Shown here: positions 57,461-64,000 of the stretch, in pieces
Layout of the letters: every line of letters starts with the position of its first letter
How positions within the stretch are numbered: the stretch's first letter is position 1
NCBI GenBank assembly: GCA_963703165.1
Contig: OY969798.1
Coordinates: 4,712,001 to 4,776,000 of the forward strand
DNA: 64,000 bases
DNA from: JBQTKD01 sp963703165
GTDB taxonomy: Bacteria > Actinomycetota > Actinomycetes > Sporichthyales > Sporichthyaceae
Direction of reading: 5' to 3'
The notes under the pieces: model-generated
The model's database searches: none
Seen by the model: the letters and a program-made list of their open reading frames with translations, nothing else
What the model was told of the DNA's origin: nothing
Made by a program: the position numbers and the translations under genes

Positions 57461-57886
57461 TCAGTCGTCGCCCGGCTTCGGCCGAGGCAGAGCGGCGATG
57501 CGCCCGTAGAAGGTGTCGATCTTCTCGATGACCTCGGCGAACGCGGCCAGCTCGACGGGCTTGGTCACGTAGGCGTTGGCGTGGAGGCGGTAGCTGCCCA
57601 GTACGTCCTCCTGCGCCGCCGAGGTGGTCAAGACAACGACGGGAATGTGCCGCATCTGCTCGTCGGCCTTGAGCTCGGCGAGTACCTCGTGTCCATTCAT
57701 CCGAGGCATGTTCAGATCGAGGAGGATCAGATCTGGATGGTTCGCGGGGCCGGCGCCCCGCAACAGCTCCAAGGCTTCGACCCCGTCCTGAGCAGTGCGC
57801 AGCGAGGCGTCGGGTGCGCAGCGGTTCAGGGCGTCTTCGATGATCATCGTGTCGCCGAGGTCGTCGTCGACCAGCAGGATGTCCAT
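57461..57886 (-). CDS. Single-domain response regulator (Rcp1-like)
   Basis: 141 residues, receiver only. Acidic triad MDILLVDDDLGDTMIIEDAL, phosphoacceptor Asp in PDLILLDLNMPRMNG, Thr/Ser in VVVLTTSAA, Lys in AYVTKPVELA. No output domain; Rcp1-type receivers act in phosphorelays or bind partners. It lies 86 bp upstream of the kinase gene. Confidence 0.92.
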   Translation of the reverse strand: MDILLVDDDLGDTMIIEDALNRCAPDASLRTAQDGVEALELLRGAGPANHPDLILLDLNMPRMNGHEVLAELKADEQMRHIPVVVLTTSAAQEDVLGSYRLHANAYVTKPVELAAFAEVIEKIDTFYGRIAALPRPKPGDD

Positions 57887-58149
57887 CGCTTCCTCCGCTC
57901 ACCGGCGCTCACCGCACCAATGCGGTTCGCCCTTCTGTATTCTGACGCGGAGAGGCTCAAGCATCGCATGCACTGGCCTTTGATCGTTTCGAAGAGCCGG
58001 CCAGTCGATCGACCGGCCGGACGCGACAGCAGATTCCTGCTCCGGACCGTTGCCTGAAACCGATCGCGGCGGCCTGACCCCAGGCGAGTCCGGCCGCGTC
58101 CACCTGCGTTCGGTAATCTGGTGCTGATCAGCAGAAAGCGTCGAACCCG

Positions 58150-58220
58150 AGGTCAGCGGCCTGGCGCCAGGCGGTTCAAGTCCCCCCTCGCGCACACGTA
58201 GAGAACGGCCGCTGACCTGT
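58150..58220 (+). repeat. tRNA 3'-end-like sequence inside a 12-bp inverted repeat
   Basis: AGGTCAGCGGCC (58150-58161) and its perfect complement GGCCGCTGACCT (58209-58220) enclose the palindrome CCTGGCGCCAGG (58160-58171) and CGGTTCAAGTCCCCCC-TCGCGCAC (58172-58195), which looks like a tRNA T-loop with acceptor 3' strand. No matching 5' half, so not a functional tRNA; possibly an integration-site remnant or a structured terminator. The rest of 57887-58344 shows no gene. Confidence 0.5.
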
Positions 58221-58344
58221 GGAAACGCAGGCGGGGGTCGTTTGCGTTCTTTGAGTGGGCGCTCGCCTGGCCCGATTGCGGATGCGCCCTCGGTGGATCT
58301 CACGATCCACCGCAATAGCCCGAACGGCTGCGTGGCAGAGGCGT

Positions 58345-58719
58345 TCAGGCTGGGAGCAGGGCGACCGGGTAGCGCTTGATGTTCTTGTCGCGGGTCACCA
58401 GGGTCAGTTCGTCGCACTGAGCCTGGGCAACCAGCATCCGGTCGAACGGATCCGCGTGGAGCGCGGGTAGCGATCGGACCGCCAGGGCATGGTCCAGGGC
58501 GACGGGGAGGACGTCGAACTGGTGGCGAGCGAGCTGGTCGCCGAGATCGTCGGGCAAGGTCAGCTTGCCTAGCGCAGACTTGATGCTCAACTCCCAGACG
58601 GTGGCCGTCGAAACCCAGACGTTCGACTCTGCCGAGGAGATCGCGGCCTTGGCTCGTGCACTCATGCGCTCCGACGTCAACCACCACAGCAGGACGTGCG
58701 TGTCGAGCAGCAGCCTCAC
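58345..58719 (-). CDS. PIN-domain toxin (VapC-like)
   Basis: 124 residues. PIN ribonuclease acidic residues: Asp in LLLDTHVLLWWL, Glu in VWELSIKSALG, Asp in HADPFDRMLVAQA and Asp in TLVTRDKNIKRYP. It should cleave RNA when free of antitoxin. GTG start at 58719 overlaps the antitoxin stop by 4 bp. Confidence 0.92.
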   Translation of the reverse strand: MRLLLDTHVLLWWLTSERMSARAKAAISSAESNVWVSTATVWELSIKSALGKLTLPDDLGDQLARHQFDVLPVALDHALAVRSLPALHADPFDRMLVAQAQCDELTLVTRDKNIKRYPVALLPA

Positions 58720-58958
58720 GGCTCGGTGCCGGAGAACAGGGCGGCGATCGAGTCGTCGACGGAGTCGAAGTCGTCCTCAATTCGCACGCGACCCTCCCAC
58801 CCCCCGGGTACCCGTGCACGACGAGGCTCGTGGATCGCGACCAGACGGACGCGCGGGGTCCCTGCCTTGGCGATCACGATGTCCTCACCGTTGGCGGCTC
58901 GTTCCACCAAGTCGGACAGGTGGGTCTTCGCCTCGTAGATGTTGACCTGGATGCTCAC
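58716..58958 (-). CDS. Phd/YefM-family antitoxin
   Basis: 80 residues from GTG at 58958. N-terminal fold VSIQVNIYEAKTHLSDLVER and IVIAKAGTPRVRLVAI are typical of Phd/YefM DNA-binding antitoxins. The C-terminal acidic tail (RIEDDFDSVDDSIAALF) would wrap the toxin. There is no ribosome site; the predicted transcription start coincides with the start codon, so the mRNA is probably leaderless. Autorepression is likely through direct repeats at 58974-58993. Confidence 0.88.
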   Translation of the reverse strand: MSIQVNIYEAKTHLSDLVERAANGEDIVIAKAGTPRVRLVAIHEPRRARVPGGWEGRVRIEDDFDSVDDSIAALFSGTEP

Positions 58959-58964
58959 CGAGTC

Positions 58965-58994
58965 AGAGTACGAGTTGGTCAGAAAGTTGGTCAA
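58965..58994 (-). promoter_or_regulatory. Toxin-antitoxin promoter with direct-repeat operator
   Basis: On the minus strand: -35 TTGACC (58994-58989), 18-base spacer, -10 TACTCT (58970-58965), start expected near 58958. Two direct repeats, GTTGGTCA on the plus strand (58974-58981 and 58986-58993, 12-bp period), overlap the promoter and fit antitoxin operators. Confidence 0.6.
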
Positions 58995-59009
58995 CCGAGA
59001 ATCGTGCGC

Positions 59010-59304
59010 GGCCGATGCCCTCGGTGAAGGCCGGCCGCCGCGCCTGCGAGGAGATGCGGACACCGGTTCGGCCGACATCCTCAGCCCGATGCCGGGCGCG
59101 GTCACCGCGGTGCTGGTCGCCGACGGCTCCGAGGTCGTTCGCGGTCAACCGGTCCTCGTCGTCGAGGCGATGAAGATGGAACACGCCCTTACCGCCGGCG
59201 CTGACGGCGTCGTGTCGCTGGTCACCGCGGGCACACAGGTGACGAAAGATCAGATCCTCGCGCGAGTCGTTGTGGACGGCGACGCGAACACCAAAGCCAC
59301 GTGA
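59010..59304 (+). pseudogene. Biotin carboxyl carrier domain stump (acyl-CoA carboxylase alpha)
   Basis: C-terminal ~80 residues: ILSPMPGAVTAVLVADGSEV and the biotinylation site VLVVEAMKMEHALTAG, ending in a complete stop. The biotin carboxylase part is absent; upstream sequence is the toxin-antitoxin promoter. It looks like the 3' end of an acetyl/propionyl-CoA carboxylase alpha gene left after insertion of the TA module or a deletion. Confidence 0.8.
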
Positions 59305-59435
59305 CTCGGCATCTCGGATGTTCCCCAAGGGCTGGCCAGCGCTTGACATCTCCTCCGGCTTCGGTCTGTCGGTTGCTTGGGCGGCAGACGCGGCTGGAAC
59401 GCAGCCGTCCACGGACGTAGCCGTCCCGCTACGCG

Positions 59436-59783
59436 TTAGGCCACGCCCGCGAGTCCGCCGCCTCGCTGTGGATCCAGGGCCGTGCCATCGGGGGTAGCGC
59501 TCCCGGCGAGCAGGGCGGATTTGGCTCTGGAGCGCGCCCACCGCATGCGGCGTGAGGCGCTGTCCGGATCGTCGCCGTAGCGGGCGGCCATCTCCGCCAC
59601 GCACCAATCCACCGCGACCTCGTCGCGGGCCAGGATCTCCGCGACGGCAGCGAGCACTGCCGTTCTACCCGGAAGCTGAGATGGCTGAAGCGCGCTGCAG
59701 AAGACGATCGCGGCCAGATCGCTCAGGTGCGCAGGGCACCTTCCGGGCCGTTCGTCGGGCGGCTGGGCCTGATCGAAGTACAT
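59436..59783 (-). CDS. Conserved hypothetical small protein
   Basis: 115 residues from ATG at 59783 (AAGGTGG upstream; longer extension rejected). The core (LSDLAAIVFCSALQPSQLPG; VLAAVAEILARDEVAVDWC; ARYGDDPDSASRRMRWARSR) follows a pattern seen in uncharacterised actinobacterial small proteins. No function. It is divergent from the hydratase gene across 300 bp containing an 18-bp palindrome. Confidence 0.65.
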   Translation of the reverse strand: MYFDQAQPPDERPGRCPAHLSDLAAIVFCSALQPSQLPGRTAVLAAVAEILARDEVAVDWCVAEMAARYGDDPDSASRRMRWARSRAKSALLAGSATPDGTALDPQRGGGLAGVA

Positions 59784-59961
59784 CCGATCCACCTTCTCTC
59801 CTCCGTTGTGTACAGAGTCCGTCCCGATCGCGACGCCGGCGAGCCGCGTTCCGAGGAGGGGAACCCGACGGTCGAGGAACAACGCACTGCTTCTCGGGCG
59901 CCGGCGGTTTGCCAGCGGCTCGATCTCACCGACTGCGGGCAAGTCCAGAGGGGATCCGCTG

Positions 59962-59979
59962 GGCGACGACGTCGTCGCC
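59962..59979. promoter_or_regulatory. 18-bp perfect palindrome GGCGACGACGTCGTCGCC
   Basis: It lies in the divergent region 59784-60083, 104 bp upstream of the first meta-pathway gene; no gene is seen in that region. A perfect 18-bp dyad is a good operator candidate for the meta-cleavage operon, though GC-rich coding-like sequence can produce such runs. Confidence 0.45.
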
Positions 59980-60083
59980 GGGTCCGGGTACGGCGCCGAG
60001 AGTGGACGTGTTCCGCTGGCGGGAACGCCCGGCGCGGCTGCAGGTCGACCGCTCTACGTTCCGGGTCTACTCAGGGAGCGGAT

Positions 60084-60869
60084 GTGGACGATCAGGTGCA
60101 GGCGGACGTAGCGGCGGCTCTGCTGGAGGCGTATCGGACCCGTATGCCCATCGAGCCGCCGACAGACAAGTACCCGGAACTCGGATTGGCCGACGCGTAC
60201 GCGATCCAGGCACTCCAGATCAAGAGCTGGGTGGACGGCGGCGCAGTCCTGCGAGGCCACAAGGTCGGGTTGACCTCGGGCGTGATGCAACGTCAGATGA
60301 AGGTCGAGCGCCCCGACTTCGGTGTGCTTCGCGACGACATGTTCTACGCCGAAGACGTCGCGGTTCCCGTGGACGCCTTTATCGCGCCGAAGGTCGAGCC
60401 GGAGATCGCCTTCGTGTTGAAGCGCGACCTGTCGGGACCTGGAGTCACGATCGCCGAGGCCGCCGCCGCGGTCGACTTCTGCCTGCCCGCCCTGGAGATC
60501 ATCGACAGCCGCATCGCCGATTGGCGCATCAGCATCGTGGACACCATCGCGGACAACGCCTCTTCCGGCGGTGTCGTCCTGGGCAGCAATCCCACGAAGC
60601 TGGGGGACCGCGACCTACGTCTGGTGGGCTGCAACCTGTATGGCAACGGAGCGCTCGTCGCGACCGGAGCCGGAGGCGCCGCCCTCGGCTCTCCCCTGCT
60701 GTCGCTGGCCTGGCTCGCCAACACCCTCGGCGAACACGGCACCGGACTGAGCGCCGGCCACGTCGTGCTCCCGGGCTCGGTGACCGCCGCCAAGTCCGTG
60801 AAGCCGGGAGACACCTGGACCGCCCAGTTCGCCGGAGTCGGCAGCGTGACGGTTCGCTTCGCGCAGTGA
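60084..60869 (+). CDS. 2-oxopent-4-enoate hydratase (XylJ/MhpD family)
   Basis: 261 residues from GTG at 60084 (GGGAGCG). FAH-superfamily fold: ALQIKSWVDGGAVLRGHKVG with LTSGVMQRQMKVERPDFG, metal Glu residues in PKVEPEIAFVLKRDLS, PALEIIDSRIADW and IVDTIADNASSGGVVLG. It adds water to 2-hydroxypenta-2,4-dienoate. First gene of the lower meta-cleavage operon. Paralogue at 62868 catalyses the decarboxylation; the assignment of each rests on operon logic. Confidence 0.85.
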   Translation: MDDQVQADVAAALLEAYRTRMPIEPPTDKYPELGLADAYAIQALQIKSWVDGGAVLRGHKVGLTSGVMQRQMKVERPDFGVLRDDMFYAEDVAVPVDAFIAPKVEPEIAFVLKRDLSGPGVTIAEAAAAVDFCLPALEIIDSRIADWRISIVDTIADNASSGGVVLGSNPTKLGDRDLRLVGCNLYGNGALVATGAGGAALGSPLLSLAWLANTLGEHGTGLSAGHVVLPGSVTAAKSVKPGDTWTAQFAGVGSVTVRFAQ

Positions 60870-60914
60870 TCGACGAACGTCCGGCGACGCATCGACACGC
60901 AGGAGGAGGCGACC

Positions 60915-61819
60915 ATGCGCAAGGCGACCGCAGCGATCGTCGGCCCGGGCAACATCGGGTCCGACCTCTTGGTCAAGCTGCAGCGCTCGGAGCACGTCGA
61001 GGTCGTCGCCATGGTGGGCGTCGACCCCTCCTCGGACGGCCTGGCCAAGGCCCGCGCCAGGGGCGTCGAGACGTCGGCCGGCGGCGTGGACTGGCTGCTC
61101 GTCGCAGAGCGAGTTGCCCGACATGGTGTTCGAGGCGACGACCGCGTACGCGCACGCAGCCAACGCTTTTCGCTACGCGGAGGCGGGCGTGCGTGCCATC
61201 GACCTGACGCCGGCCATGCTGGGCCCGATGGTGTGCCCGCCGGTCAACCTGCACGAACACCTCGACCAGCCGAACGTCAACATGATCACCTGCGGCGGTC
61301 AGGCGACGATTCCCATCGTGCACGCCGTCGCGCGCATCGCGCCCGTCTCCTACGCGGAGATCGTCGCCTCGATCTCCTCGCGGTCGGCGGGTCCGGGTAC
61401 GCGAGCGAACATCGACGAGTTCACCGAGACCACGTCCCGGGCCATTCGCGAGGTCGGCGGCGCGCAGGCGGGCAAGGCGATCATCATCCTGAATCCCGTC
61501 GAGCCGCCCATGCTGATGCGCGACACGGTGTTCTGCGCGATTCCGCCGGACGCGGACCGCGACGCTCATCGCCGCCTCGGTCCACGACATGGTCGCCGAG
61601 GTGCGCACCTACGTGCCGGGATACACGCTGCGGGCAGAGCCGCAGTTCGACGACCCGAGCGAGCTGTGGAACGGCCTGGCGCGCGTCGCGATCTTCCTCG
61701 AGGTGGCGGGCAACGGCGACTACCTCCCGACCTACGCGGGCAATCTCGACATCATGACCGCGGCCGCGGTGCGCGTCGGAGAGACGATCGCACTGGCCAG
61801 GCAAGGAGTTCCGGCGTGA
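60915..61819 (+). pseudogene. Acylating acetaldehyde dehydrogenase (frameshifted)
   Basis: About 300 residues, GAGGAGG-type site upstream. NAD motif AAIVGPGNIGSDLLVKLQRS, catalytic Cys in VNMITCGGQATIPIVHAVAR, NPVEPPMLMRDTVFC and C-terminal LPTYAGNLDIMTAAAVR. Shifts near 61110 and 61562. It converts acetaldehyde to acetyl-CoA in a channelled complex with the aldolase encoded next (GTGA overlap). Confidence 0.9.
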
Positions 61820-62871
61820 CCCGGCCGCCGCTCGTGCACGACGTTCGCATCGTCGACACGACCCTGCGCGACGGCTCGCACGCCATGGCCCACCAGTTCA
61901 CCGAAACCCAGGTGCGCGACACGGTGCGTGCACTCGACCGCGCCGGTGTGGAGATCATCGAGGTCGCCCACGGCGACGGCCTGGGCGGATCCTCGTTCAA
62001 CTACGGATTCTCCCGCACCGACGAGCTGACGCTGATCGCCGCCGCGCGCGAAGAGGCCCGGACGGCCACGATCGCGGTGCTGCTGGTCCCGGGCATCGGA
62101 ACGGCGGAGGACATTCGCCGCGCCCACGACGCCGGCGCCCAGATGGTGCGCGTCGCCACCCACTGCACCGAGGCCGACATCTCGCCGCAGCACTTCGGAG
62201 TCGCTCGCGGGCTGGGCATGGAGACGGCGGGCTTCCTGATGATGGCCCACCGCACGTCGCCGGAAAACCTCGCCAGGCAGGCCAGGATCATGGTCGACGC
62301 CGGATGTCAGACGCCCTACGTCACCGACTCCGCGGGCGCACTGATGATGCACGAGGCGAAGGCACGATTCGACGCGCTCGTCGCCGAGGTGGGCGACGAG
62401 GCGTGGGTCGGTTACCACGGCCACCAGAACATGTCGCTCGGCGTCGCGAACTCCGTCCTGGCCTACGAGGCCGGCGTGCGCTACATCGACGGATCGCTGT
62501 GCGCCCTCGGCGCCGGAGCGGGGAACTCGCCTACCGAGGTGCTCGCCGCGGTCTTCGACCGACTGGACGTCTCCACCGGCCTGGACGTCTCCGCGATCCT
62601 CGAGGCTGCCGAGGAGGTCGTGCGGCCCTACCTGCACCGCTGGCCCAAGATGGATCGCAACGCGATCGTGCAGGGCTGGTCCGGGGTGTACTCCAGCTTC
62701 CTGCTGCACGCCGAACGGGCGGCCGACAGGTACGGCGTTCCGGCGCACGAGATCCTCCGCCGCTGTGGCGAACTGGGCCTGGTCGGAGGCCAAGAAGACA
62801 TGATCATCGACGTCGCGCTGCAGTGCGCAGGGGAACGTGGCGGCGCCCAATTGGTTGGAGTTTCGCGATGA
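61816..62871 (+). CDS. 4-hydroxy-2-oxovalerate aldolase
   Basis: 351 residues from GTG at 61816. HMGL-like TIM barrel: RIVDTTLRDGSHAMAHQFTE (metal Asp), EVAHGDGLGGSSFNYGFS, TPYVTDSAGALMMHE, WVGYHGHQNMSLGVANSVLA (metal His) and GLVGGQEDMIIDVALQ. It cleaves 4-hydroxy-2-oxovalerate to pyruvate and acetaldehyde, passing the latter to the dehydrogenase. Intact; stop overlaps the next start (ATGA). Confidence 0.94.
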   Translation: MTRPPLVHDVRIVDTTLRDGSHAMAHQFTETQVRDTVRALDRAGVEIIEVAHGDGLGGSSFNYGFSRTDELTLIAAAREEARTATIAVLLVPGIGTAEDIRRAHDAGAQMVRVATHCTEADISPQHFGVARGLGMETAGFLMMAHRTSPENLARQARIMVDAGCQTPYVTDSAGALMMHEAKARFDALVAEVGDEAWVGYHGHQNMSLGVANSVLAYEAGVRYIDGSLCALGAGAGNSPTEVLAAVFDRLDVSTGLDVSAILEAAEEVVRPYLHRWPKMDRNAIVQGWSGVYSSFLLHAERAADRYGVPAHEILRRCGELGLVGGQEDMIIDVALQCAGERGGAQLVGVSR

Positions 62872-63650
62872 CCACCTGGACCGTGCAACGCGCCGCACGC
62901 ACGCTGCTGGCGGCGGAGGACACCCGCACAGATCGGGAACCGCTCAGCGACGAATGGCCCGACCTCGACCTCGAGATCGCCTACGCCATCCAGGACGAGA
63001 CTCTCAAGCTTCGTCTGGCGCGGGGCGAGACGTTGATCGGCCTCAAGCTGGGACTGACCTCGCGGGCGAAGCAGCAGCGCATGAACGTCGCCTCCCCGGT
63101 CATGGCGTGGCTGACCGACGCGATGGTCGTTCCAGCGGGCGCTCCGGTCCCGCGCGACGCCCTCATCCACCCACGCGCGGAGCCGGAAATCGTCTTCCTC
63201 ATGGGAAGTCGCCTCGCCGGACCGGGAGTGACCGCCGCGACCGCCCTGCGGGCGGTCGACTCCGTCATGGCCGGCATGGAACTCATCGATTCGCGCTACC
63301 GCGACTTCCGCTTCACGCTGCCCGACGTCGTCGCCGACAACGCCTCCTCCGGCGGGTTCGTCACCGGCCCGCGTCAGCTGCCGCCCGCCGCGCTCGACCT
63401 TGGCCTCGAGGCCGTCCTGGTGGAGGTGGACGGTCGGATCGTCGACTCGGCAACCGGAGCGGCCGTACAGGGTCACCCCGCCGAGGCGCTGGCCCTCGCA
63501 GCCAACGAACTGGCACGCCGCGGTCTGGCGATCGAGGCGGGCTGGTTGGTGCTGACCGGGGGGATGACGGACGCGGTGATGGTCGAGCCGGGCTCGACGG
63601 TCGCCGCGCACTTCACCACTTTGGGCTCCATCGTTCTGAACGGTGGCTGA
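62868..63650 (+). CDS. 2-oxo-3-hexenedioate (4-oxalocrotonate) decarboxylase
   Basis: 260 residues, FAH-superfamily: ETLIGLKLGLTSRAKQQRMN, PRAEPEIVFLMGSRLAGPG, MAGMELIDSRYRDFRFTLPD and VVADNASSGGFVTGPRQLPP. Position next to a tautomerase and a semialdehyde dehydrogenase gene supports the decarboxylase of the oxalocrotonate branch. Intact. Confidence 0.87.
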   Translation: MTTWTVQRAARTLLAAEDTRTDREPLSDEWPDLDLEIAYAIQDETLKLRLARGETLIGLKLGLTSRAKQQRMNVASPVMAWLTDAMVVPAGAPVPRDALIHPRAEPEIVFLMGSRLAGPGVTAATALRAVDSVMAGMELIDSRYRDFRFTLPDVVADNASSGGFVTGPRQLPPAALDLGLEAVLVEVDGRIVDSATGAAVQGHPAEALALAANELARRGLAIEAGWLVLTGGMTDAVMVEPGSTVAAHFTTLGSIVLNGG

Positions 63651-63651
63651 C

Positions 63652-63852
63652 ATGCCGCTCATCGAGGTGACCGTCGGCTGCGGCCGCACGCCCGAGCAGC
63701 TGCGAGGCCTGATCAGCGCCCTCACGGCCGCGGCCATCGACGTTCTCGCGGCCCCGCTGGAGACGGTCCGCGTGGTCATCCGAGAGGTGCCCGCCACACA
63801 TTGGGCAGCTGGGGACGTCACCCTGGCCGAGCGACGACAGAGAGTCGACTAA
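63652..63852 (+). CDS. 4-oxalocrotonate tautomerase
   Basis: 66 residues from ATG at 63652. This start gives Met-Pro, so that Pro becomes the catalytic N-terminal residue after Met removal; an earlier in-frame GTG at 63643 would block this. MPLIEVTVGCGRTPEQLRGL has the Arg11 equivalent, and VRVVIREVP the second Arg. Isomerises 2-hydroxymuconate to 2-oxo-3-hexenedioate. The stop overlaps the next start by one base. Confidence 0.92.
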   Translation: MPLIEVTVGCGRTPEQLRGLISALTAAAIDVLAAPLETVRVVIREVPATHWAAGDVTLAERRQRVD

Positions 63853-64000
63853 TGCTGACCATTCCGCACGTGATCGACGGCCAAGAGGTCGAGTCCGAAT
63901 CCGGAGCCACCTTCCAGGACATCGACCCCTTCACCCAGCAGGCGCACGCCGACGTCGCACTGGGCGGGGCCGCCGAGATCGGCCGGGCGGTCGGCGCGGC
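63852..64000 (+). CDS. Aldehyde dehydrogenase, probably 2-hydroxymuconic semialdehyde dehydrogenase (3' partial)
   Basis: First ~49 residues only: MLTIPHVIDGQEVESESGAT and FQDIDPFTQQAHADVALGGA, the N-terminus of an NAD-ALDH. Placement after the tautomerase suggests the XylG/DmpC-type enzyme feeding the oxalocrotonate branch. The rest lies beyond the window. Confidence 0.8.
   Translation, partial: MLTIPHVIDGQEVESESGATFQDIDPFTQQAHADVALGGAAEIGRAVGA

Noticed and set aside
58081..58200. Functional tRNA gene
   Set aside because: A T-loop-like and acceptor-like 3' strand are present, but no D-arm, anticodon arm or matching 5' acceptor strand can be found.

Overview
The window is chromosomal-type DNA of a high-GC Actinomycetota bacterium. 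Evidence: strongly G/C-ending codons, frequent GTG starts, ATGA/GTGA overlaps between genes, Rsb-type stress signalling, PucR/CdaR, FCD-GntR and HxlR regulators, and actinobacterial small-protein families. I cannot name a genus from the sequence. The region is accessory and catabolic, and it carries several mobile-element scars.

Layout. (1) 1-8.1 kb: the right end of an IS3-family element cuts an enoyl-CoA hydratase. Beside it lie crotonyl-CoA carboxylase/reductase, acyl-CoA dehydrogenase, a small cupin, an ATC-hydrolase-family protein, two unknown proteins, an HxlR/SCP2 regulator and an MBL-fold hydrolase. (2) 8.2-23.0 kb: a bacterial microcompartment (BMC) locus. Shell proteins BMC-P, BMC-H and BMC-T are interleaved with a CoA-acylating aldehyde dehydrogenase, an opine-dehydrogenase-like protein, a malate/lactate-dehydrogenase-like protein, an FCD-GntR regulator, two FAD-dependent oxidoreductases and an ACT-malic enzyme. 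Upstream sits a three-gene stand-alone glutamate-synthase module (GlxB, GlxC, GlxD; like N-methylglutamate synthase) with a type III glutamine-synthetase-like ligase. The set suggests amine -> gamma-glutamylamide -> N-substituted glutamate -> aldehyde, with the aldehyde oxidised to acyl-CoA inside the shell. (3) 23.1-27.9 kb: beta-carbonic anhydrase, a lone ABC binding lipoprotein, an atypical response regulator, a PucR regulator. (4) 27.9-38.2 kb: a cobalt-type nitrile hydratase cluster with its own CbtAB cobalt uptake genes, an ArsR regulator, an unusual SRPBCC/AmiC-like fusion, amidase, NHase beta, NHase alpha, NHase accessory protein, then acyl-CoA synthetase, enoyl-CoA hydratase, a second cupin and 3-hydroxyacyl-CoA dehydrogenase. 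(5) 38.2-41.7 kb: a mobile scar made of an HxlR remnant, a MobF relaxase split by an IS30 element, a G-rich repeat and an IS3 transposase remnant. (6) 42.3-51.0 kb: DUF2254 protein, an RsbQ-RsbP stress pair, two related NAD(P)-binding proteins around a CPBP protease, a NarL-type two-component pair. (7) 51.2-57.9 kb: acyl-CoA synthetase, serine hydrolase, a truncated AtuA gene, and a binding lipoprotein/histidine kinase/response regulator cluster. (8) 58-64 kb: a tRNA-end-like structure, a Phd/PIN toxin-antitoxin pair, a biotin-carrier stump, then the lower meta-cleavage pathway (hydratase, acylating acetaldehyde dehydrogenase, aldolase, decarboxylase, tautomerase, start of a semialdehyde dehydrogenase).

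A striking property is the patchy distribution of one-base (and one four-base) frameshifts. They are dense in 8.5-22.7 kb and 31.3-34.6 kb, with isolated ones elsewhere, while 23.1-31.2 kb and 42.3-53.9 kb have none. In-frame nonsense codons are not the cause: each protein continues in another frame. Either the sequence has clustered indel errors or the BMC and nitrile operons are recently decayed. Frameshifted genes are typed as pseudogenes here, but their intended products are given.
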